64,000 nucleotides of DNA from JAGVSZ01 sp035456405 (GCA_035456405.1 DATIDG010000060.1:4667-68666), one strand, 5' to 3'. Counted from the stretch's first letter, positions 32,798-41,311 are shown. Notes: generated by a model from the sequence alone, not told the origin. Program-made: numbers and translations.

Positions 32798-32827
32798 AGC
32801 GTAGGCGGGCGCGCGACCCCGTGTCAA
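32798..32827 (-). promoter_or_regulatory. Sigma-70-type promoter of the second signalling operon
   Basis: Minus strand TTGACA (32822-32827), an 18-bp spacer and TACGCT (32798-32803), about 55 bp before the first start codon. Confidence 0.6.
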
Positions 32828-32922
32828 CGCCCGGAGGACGAAACGACGTCCCGGGTTGCCTGAAAAGGCTCCGCAGGACCCCGACTCGGCGAGGTTCTGC
32901 ACCGGGATTGGGGATCCGATTC

Positions 32923-32947
32923 GCAAGAGGGGCGTGGCCCCTCTTGC
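32923..32947 (-). terminator. Hairpin after acs
   Basis: A perfect 11-bp stem (GCAAGAGGGGC / GCCCCTCTTGC) with a 3-base loop, 36 bp past the acs stop. No T-tract follows, so it may be an mRNA-stabilising or Rho-assisted end. It resembles the hairpins at 5444 and 60296. Confidence 0.5.
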
Positions 32948-32982
32948 CGCGACTCCCTAGTCGGGGCGGCGCACGCGCGCCG

Positions 32983-34950
32983 TCAGGTCGCCTGCTTCAG
33001 CTGCTCCAGGATCGCGGGATTCTCGAGCGTCGAGACATCCTGCGTGATCTCCTCGCCTTTCGCGATCGAGCGCAGCAGGCGGCGCATGATCTTCCCGGAG
33101 CGAGTCTTGGGCAGGTTGTCGCCGAAGCGGATGTCCTTCGGCTTGGCGATCGGGCCGATCTCCTTCGCCACCCAGTTGCGCAGGTCGTTGGCGATCTTGT
33201 GCGCGTCGGCGCTCGACGGCCGCGCCTGCTTGAGCACGACGAACGCGCAGACTGCCTCGCCGGTGAGCTCGTCGGGCCTGCCGACGACCGCCGCTTCGGC
33301 GACGATCGGGTTCGCGACGAGCGCCGACTCGATCTCCATCGTGCCGAGGCGGTGGCCCGAGACGTTGAGCACGTCGTCGATGCGCCCCACGATCCGGAAG
33401 TAGCCGTCCTCGTCCATGCTCGCACCGTCGCCCGCGAGGTAGTACTTGCCCTGGAACTCCGGCGGGTAGTAGCTCTTCTTGTAGCGGTCCGGGTCACCCC
33501 AGATGGTGCGGATCATCGAGGGCCAGGGACGCTTGATGACCAGGATTCCTCCCTTGCCCCGGCCGACGGGATGGCCGGTCTCGTCGACGATGTCGGCGAA
33601 GATGCCGGGCAGCGGCAGGGTCGCCGAGCCGGGCTTGGTCGCGATCGCGCCCGGCAGCGGCGTGATCATGATCGCCCCGGTCTCCGTCTGCCACCACGTG
33701 TCGACGATCGGGCAGCGCTCGCGGCCGACCGTCGTGTGATACCACATCCATGCCTCGGGATTGATCGGTTCGCCAACCGTGCCGAGGATGCGCACGCTGG
33801 AGAGGTCGTACTTCTTCGGCAGCTCGCCGCCCGCCTTGATGAGCGAGCGGATCGCGGTCGGCGCAGTGTAGAAGACGTTGACCTTGTGGTCCTGGATCAT
33901 CTTCCAGAAGCGCCCGGCATCGGGGTACGTCGGGACCCCCTCGAAGATCACCGCGGTCGTCCCGCAGGACAACGGCCCGTAGCAGATATAGCTGTGCCCG
34001 GTCACCCAGCCCACGTCGGCAGTGCACCAGAAGATGTCGGTGGGCTTGTTGTCGAACACCCACTTCATCGTCAGCGTGGTCCCGAGCAGATAGCCGCCGG
34101 TGGAGTGCTGCACACCCTTCGGCTTGCCGGTCGAGCCCGACGTGTAGAGGATGAACAGCGGGTGCTCGGCGTTGACCCAGGTGGGCTCGCAGCTGTCGGC
34201 CTGTCCCTCGACCACCTCGTGCCACCACTTGTCGCGCGGCGACTGCATCGGCACCGCCGAGCCGCTCCGGCGGTAGACGATCACGTTCTTGACGTTCTCG
34301 CAGCCGCCCATCGCGAAGGCCTCGTCCACGACCGGCTTGAGGGGAATCTCCCGGCCGCCGCGGAACTGTCCGTCGGCGGTGATGACCTCGGTCGCCCCGG
34401 CGTCGATGATCCGCTCCTGCAGGCTCTTCGCCGAGAATCCGCCGAACACGACCGAGTGCGTGGCGCCGATGCGCGCGCAGGCCTGCATCGCGACGATCAC
34501 CTCGATCGACATCGGCATGTAGACGAGCACGCGGTCGCCCTTCTTCACGCCGTGCGACTTCAGCGCGTTGGCGAACTTGCAGACATTCTGATAGAGCTGC
34601 TTGTAGGTGATCCGGGTCACCTTGCCGTCGTCGGCCTCGAAGATGATCGCAACCTTGTCGGGCTGCGTCTTGAGGTGCCGGTCGAGGCAGTTGTACGAGG
34701 CGTTCAGCTCGCCGTCGTGGAACCACTTGAAGAACGGCGCGTTCGACTCGTCGAGCACCTTCGTGAAGGGCTTCTTCCACGAGATGTGCTCTCGCGCCAT
34801 GCGTCCCCAGAAACCCTCGAAGTCGCGCTCGGCCTCGTCGCACAGGGCCTTGTAGGCGGCCATGCCGGAGACGTTGGCGTTCTTGACTAGGTCCGCAGGC
34901 GGCGGGAAGACCCGGGTTTCCTGCAGGACCGACTCGATCGTGGCGGACAT
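32983..34950 (-). CDS. acs: Acetyl-CoA synthetase
   Basis: A 655-residue AMP-forming enzyme making acetyl-CoA from acetate, ATP and CoA. It has the P-loop motif YTSGSTGKPKGVQHSTGGYL, the WWQTETG motif, the hinge/adenylate motif GRIDDVLNVSGHRLGT, and the C-terminal PKTRSGKIMRRLLR with K620, the lysine controlled by acetylation in this family. The ATG at 34950 has GGAGG upstream; the longer open frame is not family-like. It lies upstream of the second SLC5-kinase operon and next to aceA, and its promoter candidate resembles that of DUF485-actP. Confidence 0.97.
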   Translation of the reverse strand: MSATIESVLQETRVFPPPADLVKNANVSGMAAYKALCDEAERDFEGFWGRMAREHISWKKPFTKVLDESNAPFFKWFHDGELNASYNCLDRHLKTQPDKVAIIFEADDGKVTRITYKQLYQNVCKFANALKSHGVKKGDRVLVYMPMSIEVIVAMQACARIGATHSVVFGGFSAKSLQERIIDAGATEVITADGQFRGGREIPLKPVVDEAFAMGGCENVKNVIVYRRSGSAVPMQSPRDKWWHEVVEGQADSCEPTWVNAEHPLFILYTSGSTGKPKGVQHSTGGYLLGTTLTMKWVFDNKPTDIFWCTADVGWVTGHSYICYGPLSCGTTAVIFEGVPTYPDAGRFWKMIQDHKVNVFYTAPTAIRSLIKAGGELPKKYDLSSVRILGTVGEPINPEAWMWYHTTVGRERCPIVDTWWQTETGAIMITPLPGAIATKPGSATLPLPGIFADIVDETGHPVGRGKGGILVIKRPWPSMIRTIWGDPDRYKKSYYPPEFQGKYYLAGDGASMDEDGYFRIVGRIDDVLNVSGHRLGTMEIESALVANPIVAEAAVVGRPDELTGEAVCAFVVLKQARPSSADAHKIANDLRNWVAKEIGPIAKPKDIRFGDNLPKTRSGKIMRRLLRSIAKGEEITQDVSTLENPAILEQLKQAT

Positions 34951-35004
34951 GACGAGGATTCCTCCTTCGAACGGGTTGATATATCGCTTTCTGGTCTGCG
35001 TGGG

Positions 35005-35037
35005 ATTCTGGCCGGCGAGTCTTACGGGCGCCTTACG
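35005..35037 (-). promoter_or_regulatory. Candidate acs promoter with paired CGTAAG sites
   Basis: Minus strand CAGAAT (35005-35010) as a -10 box, with CGTAAG at 35021-35026 exactly 10 bp upstream and a second CGTAAG at 35032-35037, 11 bp (one helical turn) further. An alternative -10, TACAAT, is at 35079-35084. Compare the actP operon promoter at 23107. Confidence 0.5.
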
Positions 35038-35147
35038 CACCGCCGGCACCGGCAGAATGGAACCACCGGTCGGGGCGGATTGTAAAGAGACTCGCGCAGC
35101 GCCCGGCCGCTGACGCACCGCACAGCCTGGGTCGGGGCGGAAACGAA

Positions 35148-35173
35148 AACGCCGCACCCGAGGGTGCGGCGTT
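35148..35173 (-). terminator. Terminator after aceA
   Basis: A perfect palindrome AACGCCGCACCC/GGGTGCGGCGTT with a 2-base centre, 21 bp past the aceA stop, followed on the minus strand by TTCGTTTCC. Confidence 0.75.
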
Positions 35174-35194
35174 ACGTGGGAGGGGGATGCCGGG

Positions 35195-36505
35195 CTAGGC
35201 GACCTTCTTCTGTGTCTTCTTGTCGTCGAAGAACTGCTCGTCCTCGGTCGAGCCGTGCAGCGCGGTGGTCGACGACTTGCCGGCCTGGACGACCTGGGTG
35301 ACGTCGTCGAAGTAGCTGGTGCCGACTTCGCGCTGGTGCTTGACCGCAGTGAAACCCTTTTCCGCCGCGGCGAACTCCTTCTGCTGCAGCTCGACGAAGG
35401 CGGTCATGTCGTTGCGCGCGTAGCCGTACGCGAGCTCGAACATCGAGTAGTTGAGCGAGTGGAAGCCGGCCAGGGTGATGAACTGGAACTTGTAGCCCAT
35501 GGCACCGAGCTCGCGCTGGAACATCGCGATCGTCCCGTCGTCGAGGTTGCGCTTCCAGTTGAACGACGGCGAGCAATTGTACGCGAGCATCTTGCCCGGG
35601 TACTTCTTCTGGATGCCTTCGGCGAACCTACGCGCGAAATCGAGGTCCGGCGTGCCGGTCTCGCACCACACGAGGTCGGCGTACTCGGCGTACGCGAGTC
35701 CGCGCGACAGCGCCTGATCGAAGCCCTTGCGGGTGCGGAAGAACCCCTCGGAGGTGCGCTCGCCGGTGAGGAACGGCTTGTCGTTCTCGTCGACGTCGGA
35801 GGTCACCAGGTCGGCCGCCTCCGCGTCGGTGCGCGCGAGCAGGATGGTCGGCACGCCCATGACGTCGGCGGCGAGCCGCGCGGCGACGAGCTTCTGCACC
35901 GCCTCCTGCGTCGGCACGAGCACCTTGCCGCCCATGTGGCCGCACTTCTTGACGGAGGCGAGCTGGTCCTCGAAGTGCACCCCGGCGGCGCCCGCCTCGA
36001 TCATCGCCTTCATCAGCTCGAAGGCGTTCAGCACGCCGCCGAAGCCGGCCTCGGCATCGGCCACGATCGGCGCGAAGAAGTCGACGTCGCCCTTGCCCTC
36101 CATGTGCTGGATCTGGTCGGCGCGCTGCAGGGTATTGTTAATGCGCTTCACGACGGTCGGGACGCTGGTCACCGCGTAGAGCGATTGGTCGGGGTACATC
36201 GACAGGCTGTCGTTCGCGTCGGCCGCGACCTGCCAGCCGGAGAGGTAGATCGCCGGAACGCCGGCCTTGACCTGCTGCATCGCCTGGTTGCCGGTCGTTG
36301 CACCGAGCGAGTTCACAAACGGCCGCTCGTGCATCATCTTCCACAGCTTCTCGGCACCGCGCCGGGCGAGCGTCTGCTCGATCTGCAGGCTCCCGCGCAG
36401 GCGGCACACGTCGGCCGCGGTGTAACCGCGCTTCACGCCCTTCCAGCGTGGGTTCTCGGCCCAGTCCTTTTCGATCTTGCGGATCTCTTGTGCTTGGTTG
36501 CTCAT
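35195..36505 (-). CDS. aceA: Isocitrate lyase
   Basis: A 436-residue enzyme splitting isocitrate into glyoxylate and succinate, the first step of the glyoxylate shunt needed for growth on acetate. The active-site loop KKCGHMGGKVLVP contains C188 and H190; the metal-binding region is FAPIVADAEAGFGG and the SPSFNW motif is present. The start is the ATG at 36505, with GGGGA 9 bases upstream. No malate synthase is in the window. The leader region upstream is long (535 bp). Confidence 0.97.
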   Translation of the reverse strand: MSNQAQEIRKIEKDWAENPRWKGVKRGYTAADVCRLRGSLQIEQTLARRGAEKLWKMMHERPFVNSLGATTGNQAMQQVKAGVPAIYLSGWQVAADANDSLSMYPDQSLYAVTSVPTVVKRINNTLQRADQIQHMEGKGDVDFFAPIVADAEAGFGGVLNAFELMKAMIEAGAAGVHFEDQLASVKKCGHMGGKVLVPTQEAVQKLVAARLAADVMGVPTILLARTDAEAADLVTSDVDENDKPFLTGERTSEGFFRTRKGFDQALSRGLAYAEYADLVWCETGTPDLDFARRFAEGIQKKYPGKMLAYNCSPSFNWKRNLDDGTIAMFQRELGAMGYKFQFITLAGFHSLNYSMFELAYGYARNDMTAFVELQQKEFAAAEKGFTAVKHQREVGTSYFDDVTQVVQAGKSSTTALHGSTEDEQFFDDKKTQKKVA

Positions 36506-37040
36506 TCCTTCACTTCCCCAAATAGGCAATCGGCCTCGAGGCGGCGCACGCGCCAGCCCCTCCTAGGCTCAAACAACGCGCGTTCCTCCGGTGCGCGAAG
36601 CGCGCTGGCCAAGCCCGACGAGACCGGGGCGATGCCCCGGCCACGTCGTTTCACGGAGGTGGCCGGAGATCCTGTCCGGCACAACCAGGCGGGCATCTTC
36701 GCACGGTAATGCGGCGCCCCTTCCCTGCCGCAACGCACAGGTTAGCGCGCCGCGTTCGTGAACGCCGCGGAATCACCCGCGGCGCGAGGGGATTCTTGCA
36801 CGGCGACCTGCTGCAGCGCAACAGGGCCCGGCATCCGGAAATAGAGCCGGGAATCTCGCTCAAATCAAGCGAATGTCTGCGCGATGCGGTGTCACATTTC
36901 GCATGGCGGCGAGGAGGCCTGCTGCATTGCGCTAAGCCCGTGATGCAGCAGTGGAAGCACCCCGGCACAAGAGCGCCGCAAGGTACCGGTGCTAGAATCG
37001 CGCGCTCTCGCGCCACCCCCTTCCCCGGTCACCGACGCCA
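36506..37040. other. Divergent intergenic region, aceA / UPF0114
   Basis: A 535-bp gap with no supported gene. It should hold the promoters of aceA and of the plus-strand UPF0114 gene. I could not pick a convincing -35/-10 pair, and there is no CGTAAG motif like that of acs. The stretch nearest aceA (36560-36600) carries GTTGTTTGAG on the minus strand, which may be leader RNA, but no structure is clear. Confidence 0.5.
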
Positions 37041-37586
37041 ATGACTACGACCAGCGCCGCCCCCGTCCGTCTTCGTCCCGTTCCCGCGGCGATCTTCGCC
37101 GCGCGCTGGCTGCAGCTGCCACTCTATCTCGGCCTGATCCTGGCGATGGGCATCTACGTCGTGCAGTTCTGGAAGGAGATGCTCCACATTCTGCATATCG
37201 TCTCCTCCAAGGACATCAGCGAGACCGAAATCATGCTCGGCGTGCTCGGGCTGATCGACGTGGTGATGATCGCGAACCTGCTCATCATGGTGATCGTCGG
37301 CGGCTACGAGACGTTCGTGTCGCGCACGTACATCGAAGGCCACCCCGATCAGCCGGAATGGCTCTCGCATGTGAACGCATCGGTGCTGAAGGTCAAGCTC
37401 GCGACCGCGATCATCGGTATCTCCTCGATCCACCTGCTCAAGACGTTCATAAACGCCGCGCAGCTCGAAGAGAAGCAGATGATGTGGCAGGTGATCATAC
37501 ACATAGCGTTCCTCTTCTCGGCGCTCGCAATCGCGGCTGCCGACCGCGTGCTCGGCGTCACGTATCACGAAGAGCACCGCGAGTAG
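37041..37586 (+). CDS. UPF0114 (YqhA-like) membrane protein
   Basis: A 181-residue inner-membrane protein with about four helices and the family pattern: ARWLQLPLYLGLILAMGIYV, then LGLIDVVMIANLLIMVIVGG, YETFVSR and VKLATAIIGISSIHLLKTFI. The function of the family is not established. It ends 11 bp before the PQQ-type sugar dehydrogenase gene and may be cotranscribed with it. Confidence 0.92.
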   Translation: MTTTSAAPVRLRPVPAAIFAARWLQLPLYLGLILAMGIYVVQFWKEMLHILHIVSSKDISETEIMLGVLGLIDVVMIANLLIMVIVGGYETFVSRTYIEGHPDQPEWLSHVNASVLKVKLATAIIGISSIHLLKTFINAAQLEEKQMMWQVIIHIAFLFSALAIAAADRVLGVTYHEEHRE

Positions 37587-37597
37587 CCGGGGGGCCG

Positions 37598-38731
37598 ATG
37601 CAAGCGACTGCGCTACCGTTCGCCCTGCTCGTTGCGATCGCCTGCGCCCTTGCCGCGCCGGCCAGCGCGCAGACCGCCAGGACCGAGGAGCACGTGGTTC
37701 GCGCGGTGACCGTCGTCGCCGGCCTCGACCATCCCTGGAGCATCGCGTTCCTGCCAGACGGGCGCATGCTCGTCACGGAACGCCCGGGCCGGCTGCGGAT
37801 CGTCGGCAAGGACAGGCAGCTCGATCCGCGCCCGGTGGCCGGCCTTCCGGCGGGGATCGCCGAGCACGGCCAGGGCGGGCTGCTGGACGTCGTGCTGCAC
37901 CCGAGGTTTGCGGAGAACGCGTGGGTGTACCTGTCGTACGCCGCGCGCGACGGGACGGGCGTCGGCACGGAAGTCGCGCGCGGCAAGCTCGCCGGCGACC
38001 GTCTGACGGACGTGCAGACGCTCTTCCGCATGCAGCCGAAGTCCGGCGGTGGGCGTCACTTCGGCTCGCGCCTGGTGTTCGACCGCGACGGCTTCCTCTT
38101 CATCACGCTCGGCGACCGGGGCGAGCAGGAGCGCGCGCAGCGGCTCGACGATCACGCCGGCAAGATCGTGCGCTTGCACGACGACGGCCGCGTTCCGGCC
38201 GATAATCCGTTCGTACAGCGCGCCGGCGCGCGACCGGAGATCTGGTCGCTCGGTAACCGCAACGTGCAGGGCGCCGCGCTGCATCCGCGCACGGGTGCGC
38301 TGTGGGCGCACGAGCACGGGCCGCAGGGCGGCGACGAGGTCAATGTGATCCGCGCCGGGGTGAACTACGGCTGGCCGGTCATCACCTACGGCGTGAACTA
38401 CGGAATCGGCACCAAGATCGGGGAAGGAACGGCCAAGCCCGGCCTCGCGCAGCCGATCCTGCACTGGGTGCCCTCGATCGCGCCTTCGGGAATGGCGTTC
38501 TACGACGGCGACCGCTTCGCGCGCTGGAAGGGCGACCTCTTCGTCGGGGCCCTGCGCGACCGCATGCTCGTGCGCCTGAGACTCGACGGCGAGCGCGTCG
38601 TCAGGGAGGAGCGGATGTTCGTCGGCACGCTCGGCCGCATCCGCGACGTGCGCGCGAGTCCCGACGGGCTGATCTATCTGCTCACCGACGAATCCGACGG
38701 GAAACTCATCCGGCTCGAGCCGGCGGGCTAG
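37598..38731 (+). CDS. Secreted PQQ-dependent sugar (aldose/sorbosone-type) dehydrogenase
   Basis: A 377-residue protein with a signal peptide (cleavage near ASAQ, residue 25) and the beta-propeller of the glucose/sorbosone dehydrogenase family. The motifs are LDHPWSIAFLPDGRMLVTER, GGRHFGSRLVFDRDGFLFIT, SLGNRNVQGAALHP and HEHGPQGGDEVN. Relatives of the Asd/YliI type oxidise aldoses in the periplasm using PQQ; no PQQ biosynthesis genes are in the window. The start ATG has GGGGGG upstream. It converges with the transglutaminase-like gene with no gap between stop codons. Confidence 0.92.
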   Translation: MQATALPFALLVAIACALAAPASAQTARTEEHVVRAVTVVAGLDHPWSIAFLPDGRMLVTERPGRLRIVGKDRQLDPRPVAGLPAGIAEHGQGGLLDVVLHPRFAENAWVYLSYAARDGTGVGTEVARGKLAGDRLTDVQTLFRMQPKSGGGRHFGSRLVFDRDGFLFITLGDRGEQERAQRLDDHAGKIVRLHDDGRVPADNPFVQRAGARPEIWSLGNRNVQGAALHPRTGALWAHEHGPQGGDEVNVIRAGVNYGWPVITYGVNYGIGTKIGEGTAKPGLAQPILHWVPSIAPSGMAFYDGDRFARWKGDLFVGALRDRMLVRLRLDGERVVREERMFVGTLGRIRDVRASPDGLIYLLTDESDGKLIRLEPAG

Positions 38732-39424
38732 CTAGTCGACCCTCTTCCCGTCCTCGAAGCGCTCCGCGGGCTTCTCTCCTTCGAACAGCCGCGCCGGATA
38801 GAAGGCGCGGAAGTCGGCGGCGACCTTCTCGAACGGGAAGTCGGACCAGCACCCGTGGTCCTTGACGTACTCCATGTGGCGCCGGTCGCGCGCGTCGTAC
38901 TCCTGGAACACGGCATCGCCGCGTCCGTCGAACTCCGTCGGACGGACGTGGAAGCGGTCGCACAGCTCGATGTTGAACGCCGGCGCCGCCTTCACCCATT
39001 GCCGTCCCAGGTGCAGCACCGCGTAGCCGTGATGCATGAAATACGTGCTTCCCATCCAGGTCTTCAGCTTCTCGGTGGTGAGGTGGTTGACTACGTCGGA
39101 CAGCCCGATCGCGGCGGGAATCCCGACGGCGCGGGCGGCGGCCGCGAGGAGGATCGCCTTCGGGATGCAGTAGGCGGCGCGCGACCCGAGCACGTGGCTC
39201 GCGACGTAGTCGCCGGGATCGAGCGTCATCGAGAATGGGTCGTAGCGCCACCCGTCGCGCACCGCGTAGAAGAGCTTCACCGCCTTGGCGACCGCATCGG
39301 TCTCGCCGGCGATCGCCTTCCGGGCGAACTCCCGCACCGCGGGCGTGTCGTGGTCGAGAAAGCGCGTCGAAGCGAGGTAGTCGGGCCCCGGGACCGGGCG
39401 CTCGGTGGCGGGAGTGTGGGTCAT
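38732..39424 (-). CDS. Transglutaminase-like superfamily protein
   Basis: A 230-residue cytoplasmic protein of the transglutaminase-like fold. The nucleophile Cys is C86 in the SRAAYCIPKAILLAAAARAV segment and the likely His is in FMHHGYAVLHLG. The position usually holding Asp in the DPT/DPS strand reads KAAPAFN here, so the classical triad seems incomplete, or a subfamily variant is used. The ATG has GAGG 7 bases upstream. Its substrate is unknown; papain-like hydrolases of this type may act on peptides. Confidence 0.85.
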   Translation of the reverse strand: MTHTPATERPVPGPDYLASTRFLDHDTPAVREFARKAIAGETDAVAKAVKLFYAVRDGWRYDPFSMTLDPGDYVASHVLGSRAAYCIPKAILLAAAARAVGIPAAIGLSDVVNHLTTEKLKTWMGSTYFMHHGYAVLHLGRQWVKAAPAFNIELCDRFHVRPTEFDGRGDAVFQEYDARDRRHMEYVKDHGCWSDFPFEKVAADFRAFYPARLFEGEKPAERFEDGKRVD

Positions 39425-39444
39425 TCCTGGGCCTCGTGGAGCGG

Positions 39445-40019
39445 CTACCGCAGGCCGTCGACGCCCTTGACGTCCGCGGCCCGCAACCCGCCCAAGCGTG
39501 CGTTCATTCGCCCCCGCGTGGCCATGACGCAGATCACGACGATCTCGTCGGGGAACGGCGCGTCGGGCACCGTCACTTCCATCGTGTCGTAGTTGTCGCG
39601 CACGTAGAGGGCATCCTTGTGCGCGAGCGGGATGTCGATGGTCGCGCCGAGCGCGCCGCGCTTGACGTTCGAAGGCACCCAGGCCTTGCCCCCGGCCAGG
39701 GCCCGGAAGGCGTCGCCGAACGCGCTCGTGATCAGTGCGACACCGTGCTCGGGCGAGCCGTCGGCGCCGACGATGCAGCCCTTGCCGAAGCTCTGCGGCC
39801 GCTCACCGCCGAGCGCGGCGACGGCCTTGCCGCCGATCAGATCGGCGAGCGGCTTGCCCCAGGCCATCAGTCCGGCGAGGTCCTCGCCGTACTCGCGCGC
39901 GAACGGGTTGCGGATCACCGCCGCGGCCTTGCGCACGGCGGCCCGGACGCGCGGTCCTGCTCGAGCAAGATCTCCTCGACCGCAACGAACGTCTTGCGCA
40001 GCTCGAATGCGGCGCTCAT
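39445..40019 (-). pseudogene. Amino-acid-synthesis (DUF1185) family gene broken by a frameshift
   Basis: The first part reads MSAAFELRKTFVAVEEILLE from the ATG at 40019, which overlaps the SET gene stop in an ATGA arrangement. The rest (RKAAAVIRNPFAREYGEDLA onward, to LKG..GLR) is in the -1 frame. Both parts match the same family, whose N-terminus normally runs straight into the AAVIRNPFA motif. A one-base loss between about 39945 and 39975 explains it. Without the shift the protein stops after about 34 residues. A GTG at 39936 could start a 163-residue form lacking the N-terminus. It may be a true mutation or an assembly error. Function of the family is poorly known. Confidence 0.75.
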
Positions 40020-40540
40020 CGCTTCCGGCCGAGCAGCGTGCCGCGGCAGTCCTTCGCGCCGCACAGGCAGGGCCAGCGCCTCTTCTCGCTCGGCGTGTGG
40101 CGCTCCTCGAGCGTGATGTTGTAGTCGTAGCCGAGTTCCTCGCCCGGCCGGATCGTGCGGATCGCCTCGATGTAGATGCGGCCTTCCTCGTCGACGGCCT
40201 CGCAGTTCGGCGCGCACGAGTGGTTGATCCACCGCGCCGCGTTGCCGCCCTGCCCGGCGTCGATCACCGTGTCGTCGTCGAGCTCGAACAGGAACGTGTG
40301 CGTCGGCAATCCGATCTCGTCGGGGTAGAGCTCCGAGGCGAGATCGTAGGAAATGCGCCGCCCCTTGTACTCGACGATGCGCGCGCCCTTCGGGATGGTT
40401 CGCGTGGCGAACACGCCGCGCCCGTGGATACCCGATCGCCGGACGGCATACGGCGGTGTGCCGCCGTTCGACTTCGAGGTGTCGTGGCCGTTGATCCTTC
40501 CGCCGTGGCCGTTCGGCTTCGACTGCTTTGCCCGCGTCAT
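40016..40540 (-). CDS. SET-domain protein-lysine methyltransferase-like protein
   Basis: A 174-residue protein. After a charged N-terminus it has a compact SET domain: HGRGVFATRTIPKGARIVEY, the SAM-binding RWINHSCAPNCE (NHSC at 106-109), and EELGYDYN with Y138 and Y140. A post-SET cysteine cluster (C158, C160, C165) can bind zinc with C109. These features are those of active lysine methyltransferases; the bacterial substrate is unknown. It overlaps the DUF1185 gene by 4 bp. Confidence 0.9.
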   Translation of the reverse strand: MTRAKQSKPNGHGGRINGHDTSKSNGGTPPYAVRRSGIHGRGVFATRTIPKGARIVEYKGRRISYDLASELYPDEIGLPTHTFLFELDDDTVIDAGQGGNAARWINHSCAPNCEAVDEEGRIYIEAIRTIRPGEELGYDYNITLEERHTPSEKRRWPCLCGAKDCRGTLLGRKR

Positions 40541-40648
40541 CCCCTGCGCCCTGCACGAACCGAGGCGGGGATTTTACGCGATCGGAGCGGAGGTCCGGAT
40601 GACAACGTCGCTGCCGGCGGCGACCGTCAACGCGGCCCCGGCAGGCCT

Positions 40649-40828
40649 TCAGACCGCGCCCGTGTACTGCGGGAAGCCGGCGTCGTCCAGCCGCTTCTTC
40701 TCCGCTTCGTTCTCCAGATACCACTTCACGCCCTGGCTCTGAGCGCCGCCGGCCGCACAACCGACCAGTCCGCCAACGGCGATCAGAAGACCCAGCAGCA
40801 CTGCGATCCGCAACGTGTCTCTGTTCAT
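40649..40828 (-). CDS. GFPQY-family small lipoprotein 1
   Basis: A 59-residue lipoprotein from the ATG at 40828 (AGGA 7 bases upstream). The signal peptide ends in GLVGC. The mature part is only about 35 residues and carries VKWYLENEAEKKRLDDAGFP followed by QY near the C-terminus. It is the most diverged of five paralogues encoded in a row on the minus strand to 42108. No known family was recognised. Confidence 0.75.
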   Translation of the reverse strand: MNRDTLRIAVLLGLLIAVGGLVGCAAGGAQSQGVKWYLENEAEKKRLDDAGFPQYTGAV

Positions 40829-40873
40829 GATCACGTCCTGTCCGAAGCAGCAGCCCGAGCACCGGGCCCGGCC

Positions 40874-41050
40874 TCATTCGCCGATGTACTGCGGGAAGCC
40901 GGAGGATTCTAGGCGCTGCTTTTCCGCCTCGTCGGCTGCGATCCACTGCTGGGCGCGGCTCTGCGTCGGACTGGAGGCGCATCCGGACAGCGCGGCGCAC
41001 GCCGCGACGAGCAGAACCACAAGACTTAGCAGGTCACGACGCTCGTTCAT
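40874..41050 (-). CDS. GFPQY-family small lipoprotein 2
   Basis: A 58-residue lipoprotein starting at the ATG at 41050. The lipobox is LSGC (AALSGCASS), and the mature part has QQWIAADEAEKQRLESSGFP and then QYIGE. It lies 45 bp upstream of member 1 and shares the spacing from the lipid-Cys to the GFPQY motif. The rest of the longer open frame upstream is not family-like. Confidence 0.75.
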   Translation of the reverse strand: MNERRDLLSLVVLLVAACAALSGCASSPTQSRAQQWIAADEAEKQRLESSGFPQYIGE

Positions 41051-41099
41051 CACCGCCCTCCTGGACCGGGGCGCGAGTCCAGTGCGCCGGGCGGGTCGG

Positions 41100-41255
41100 T
41101 CAATGCCAGTTGTACTGCGGGAAGCCCGCGGCCTGGAGGCGCTGCCGCTCGGCCTCCTGCCACTGCACCCACTCCAGGCCATGCTTGTAGCGCGGATCCG
41201 CGGCGCAACCGGCGAGACCGGCGGCAAACAGGGCGAACAGCACCAGTCGTTTCAT
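41100..41255 (-). CDS. GFPQY-family small lipoprotein 3
   Basis: A 51-residue lipoprotein from the ATG at 41255 (two more in-frame ATGs lie just upstream). The lipobox is LAGC; the mature part begins AADPRYKHGLEWVQWQEAER and ends QAAGFPQYNWH. It is closest to member 4 in the DPRYK and AAGFPQYN segments. Confidence 0.75.
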   Translation of the reverse strand: MKRLVLFALFAAGLAGCAADPRYKHGLEWVQWQEAERQRLQAAGFPQYNWH

Positions 41256-41311
41256 CGGGTACACCATCGCGTGGTCCATGAGTCGGATGGGACGGCGGAC
41301 CTCCGTCGTCC

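Noticed and set aside
35005..35037. Sigma-54 promoter for acs or actP based on the 10-bp spacing
   Set aside because: The TGGC and TTGC elements of the -24/-12 type are absent; only the spacing is similar.
35079..35084. TACAAT as the main acs promoter
   Set aside because: A good -10 box, but with no -35 and a leader of about 120 nt; the CAGAAT box with the same layout as actP was preferred. It remains possible as a second promoter.
36506..36740. A riboswitch or small RNA in the aceA leader
   Set aside because: The gap is long and contains GTTGTTTGAG, but I could not find a convincing conserved structure.
39445..39936. Intact 163-residue DUF1185 gene from a GTG at 39936
   Set aside because: It would lack the conserved N-terminus, which is present in the adjacent frame directly after the SET gene; a frameshift explains both parts better.
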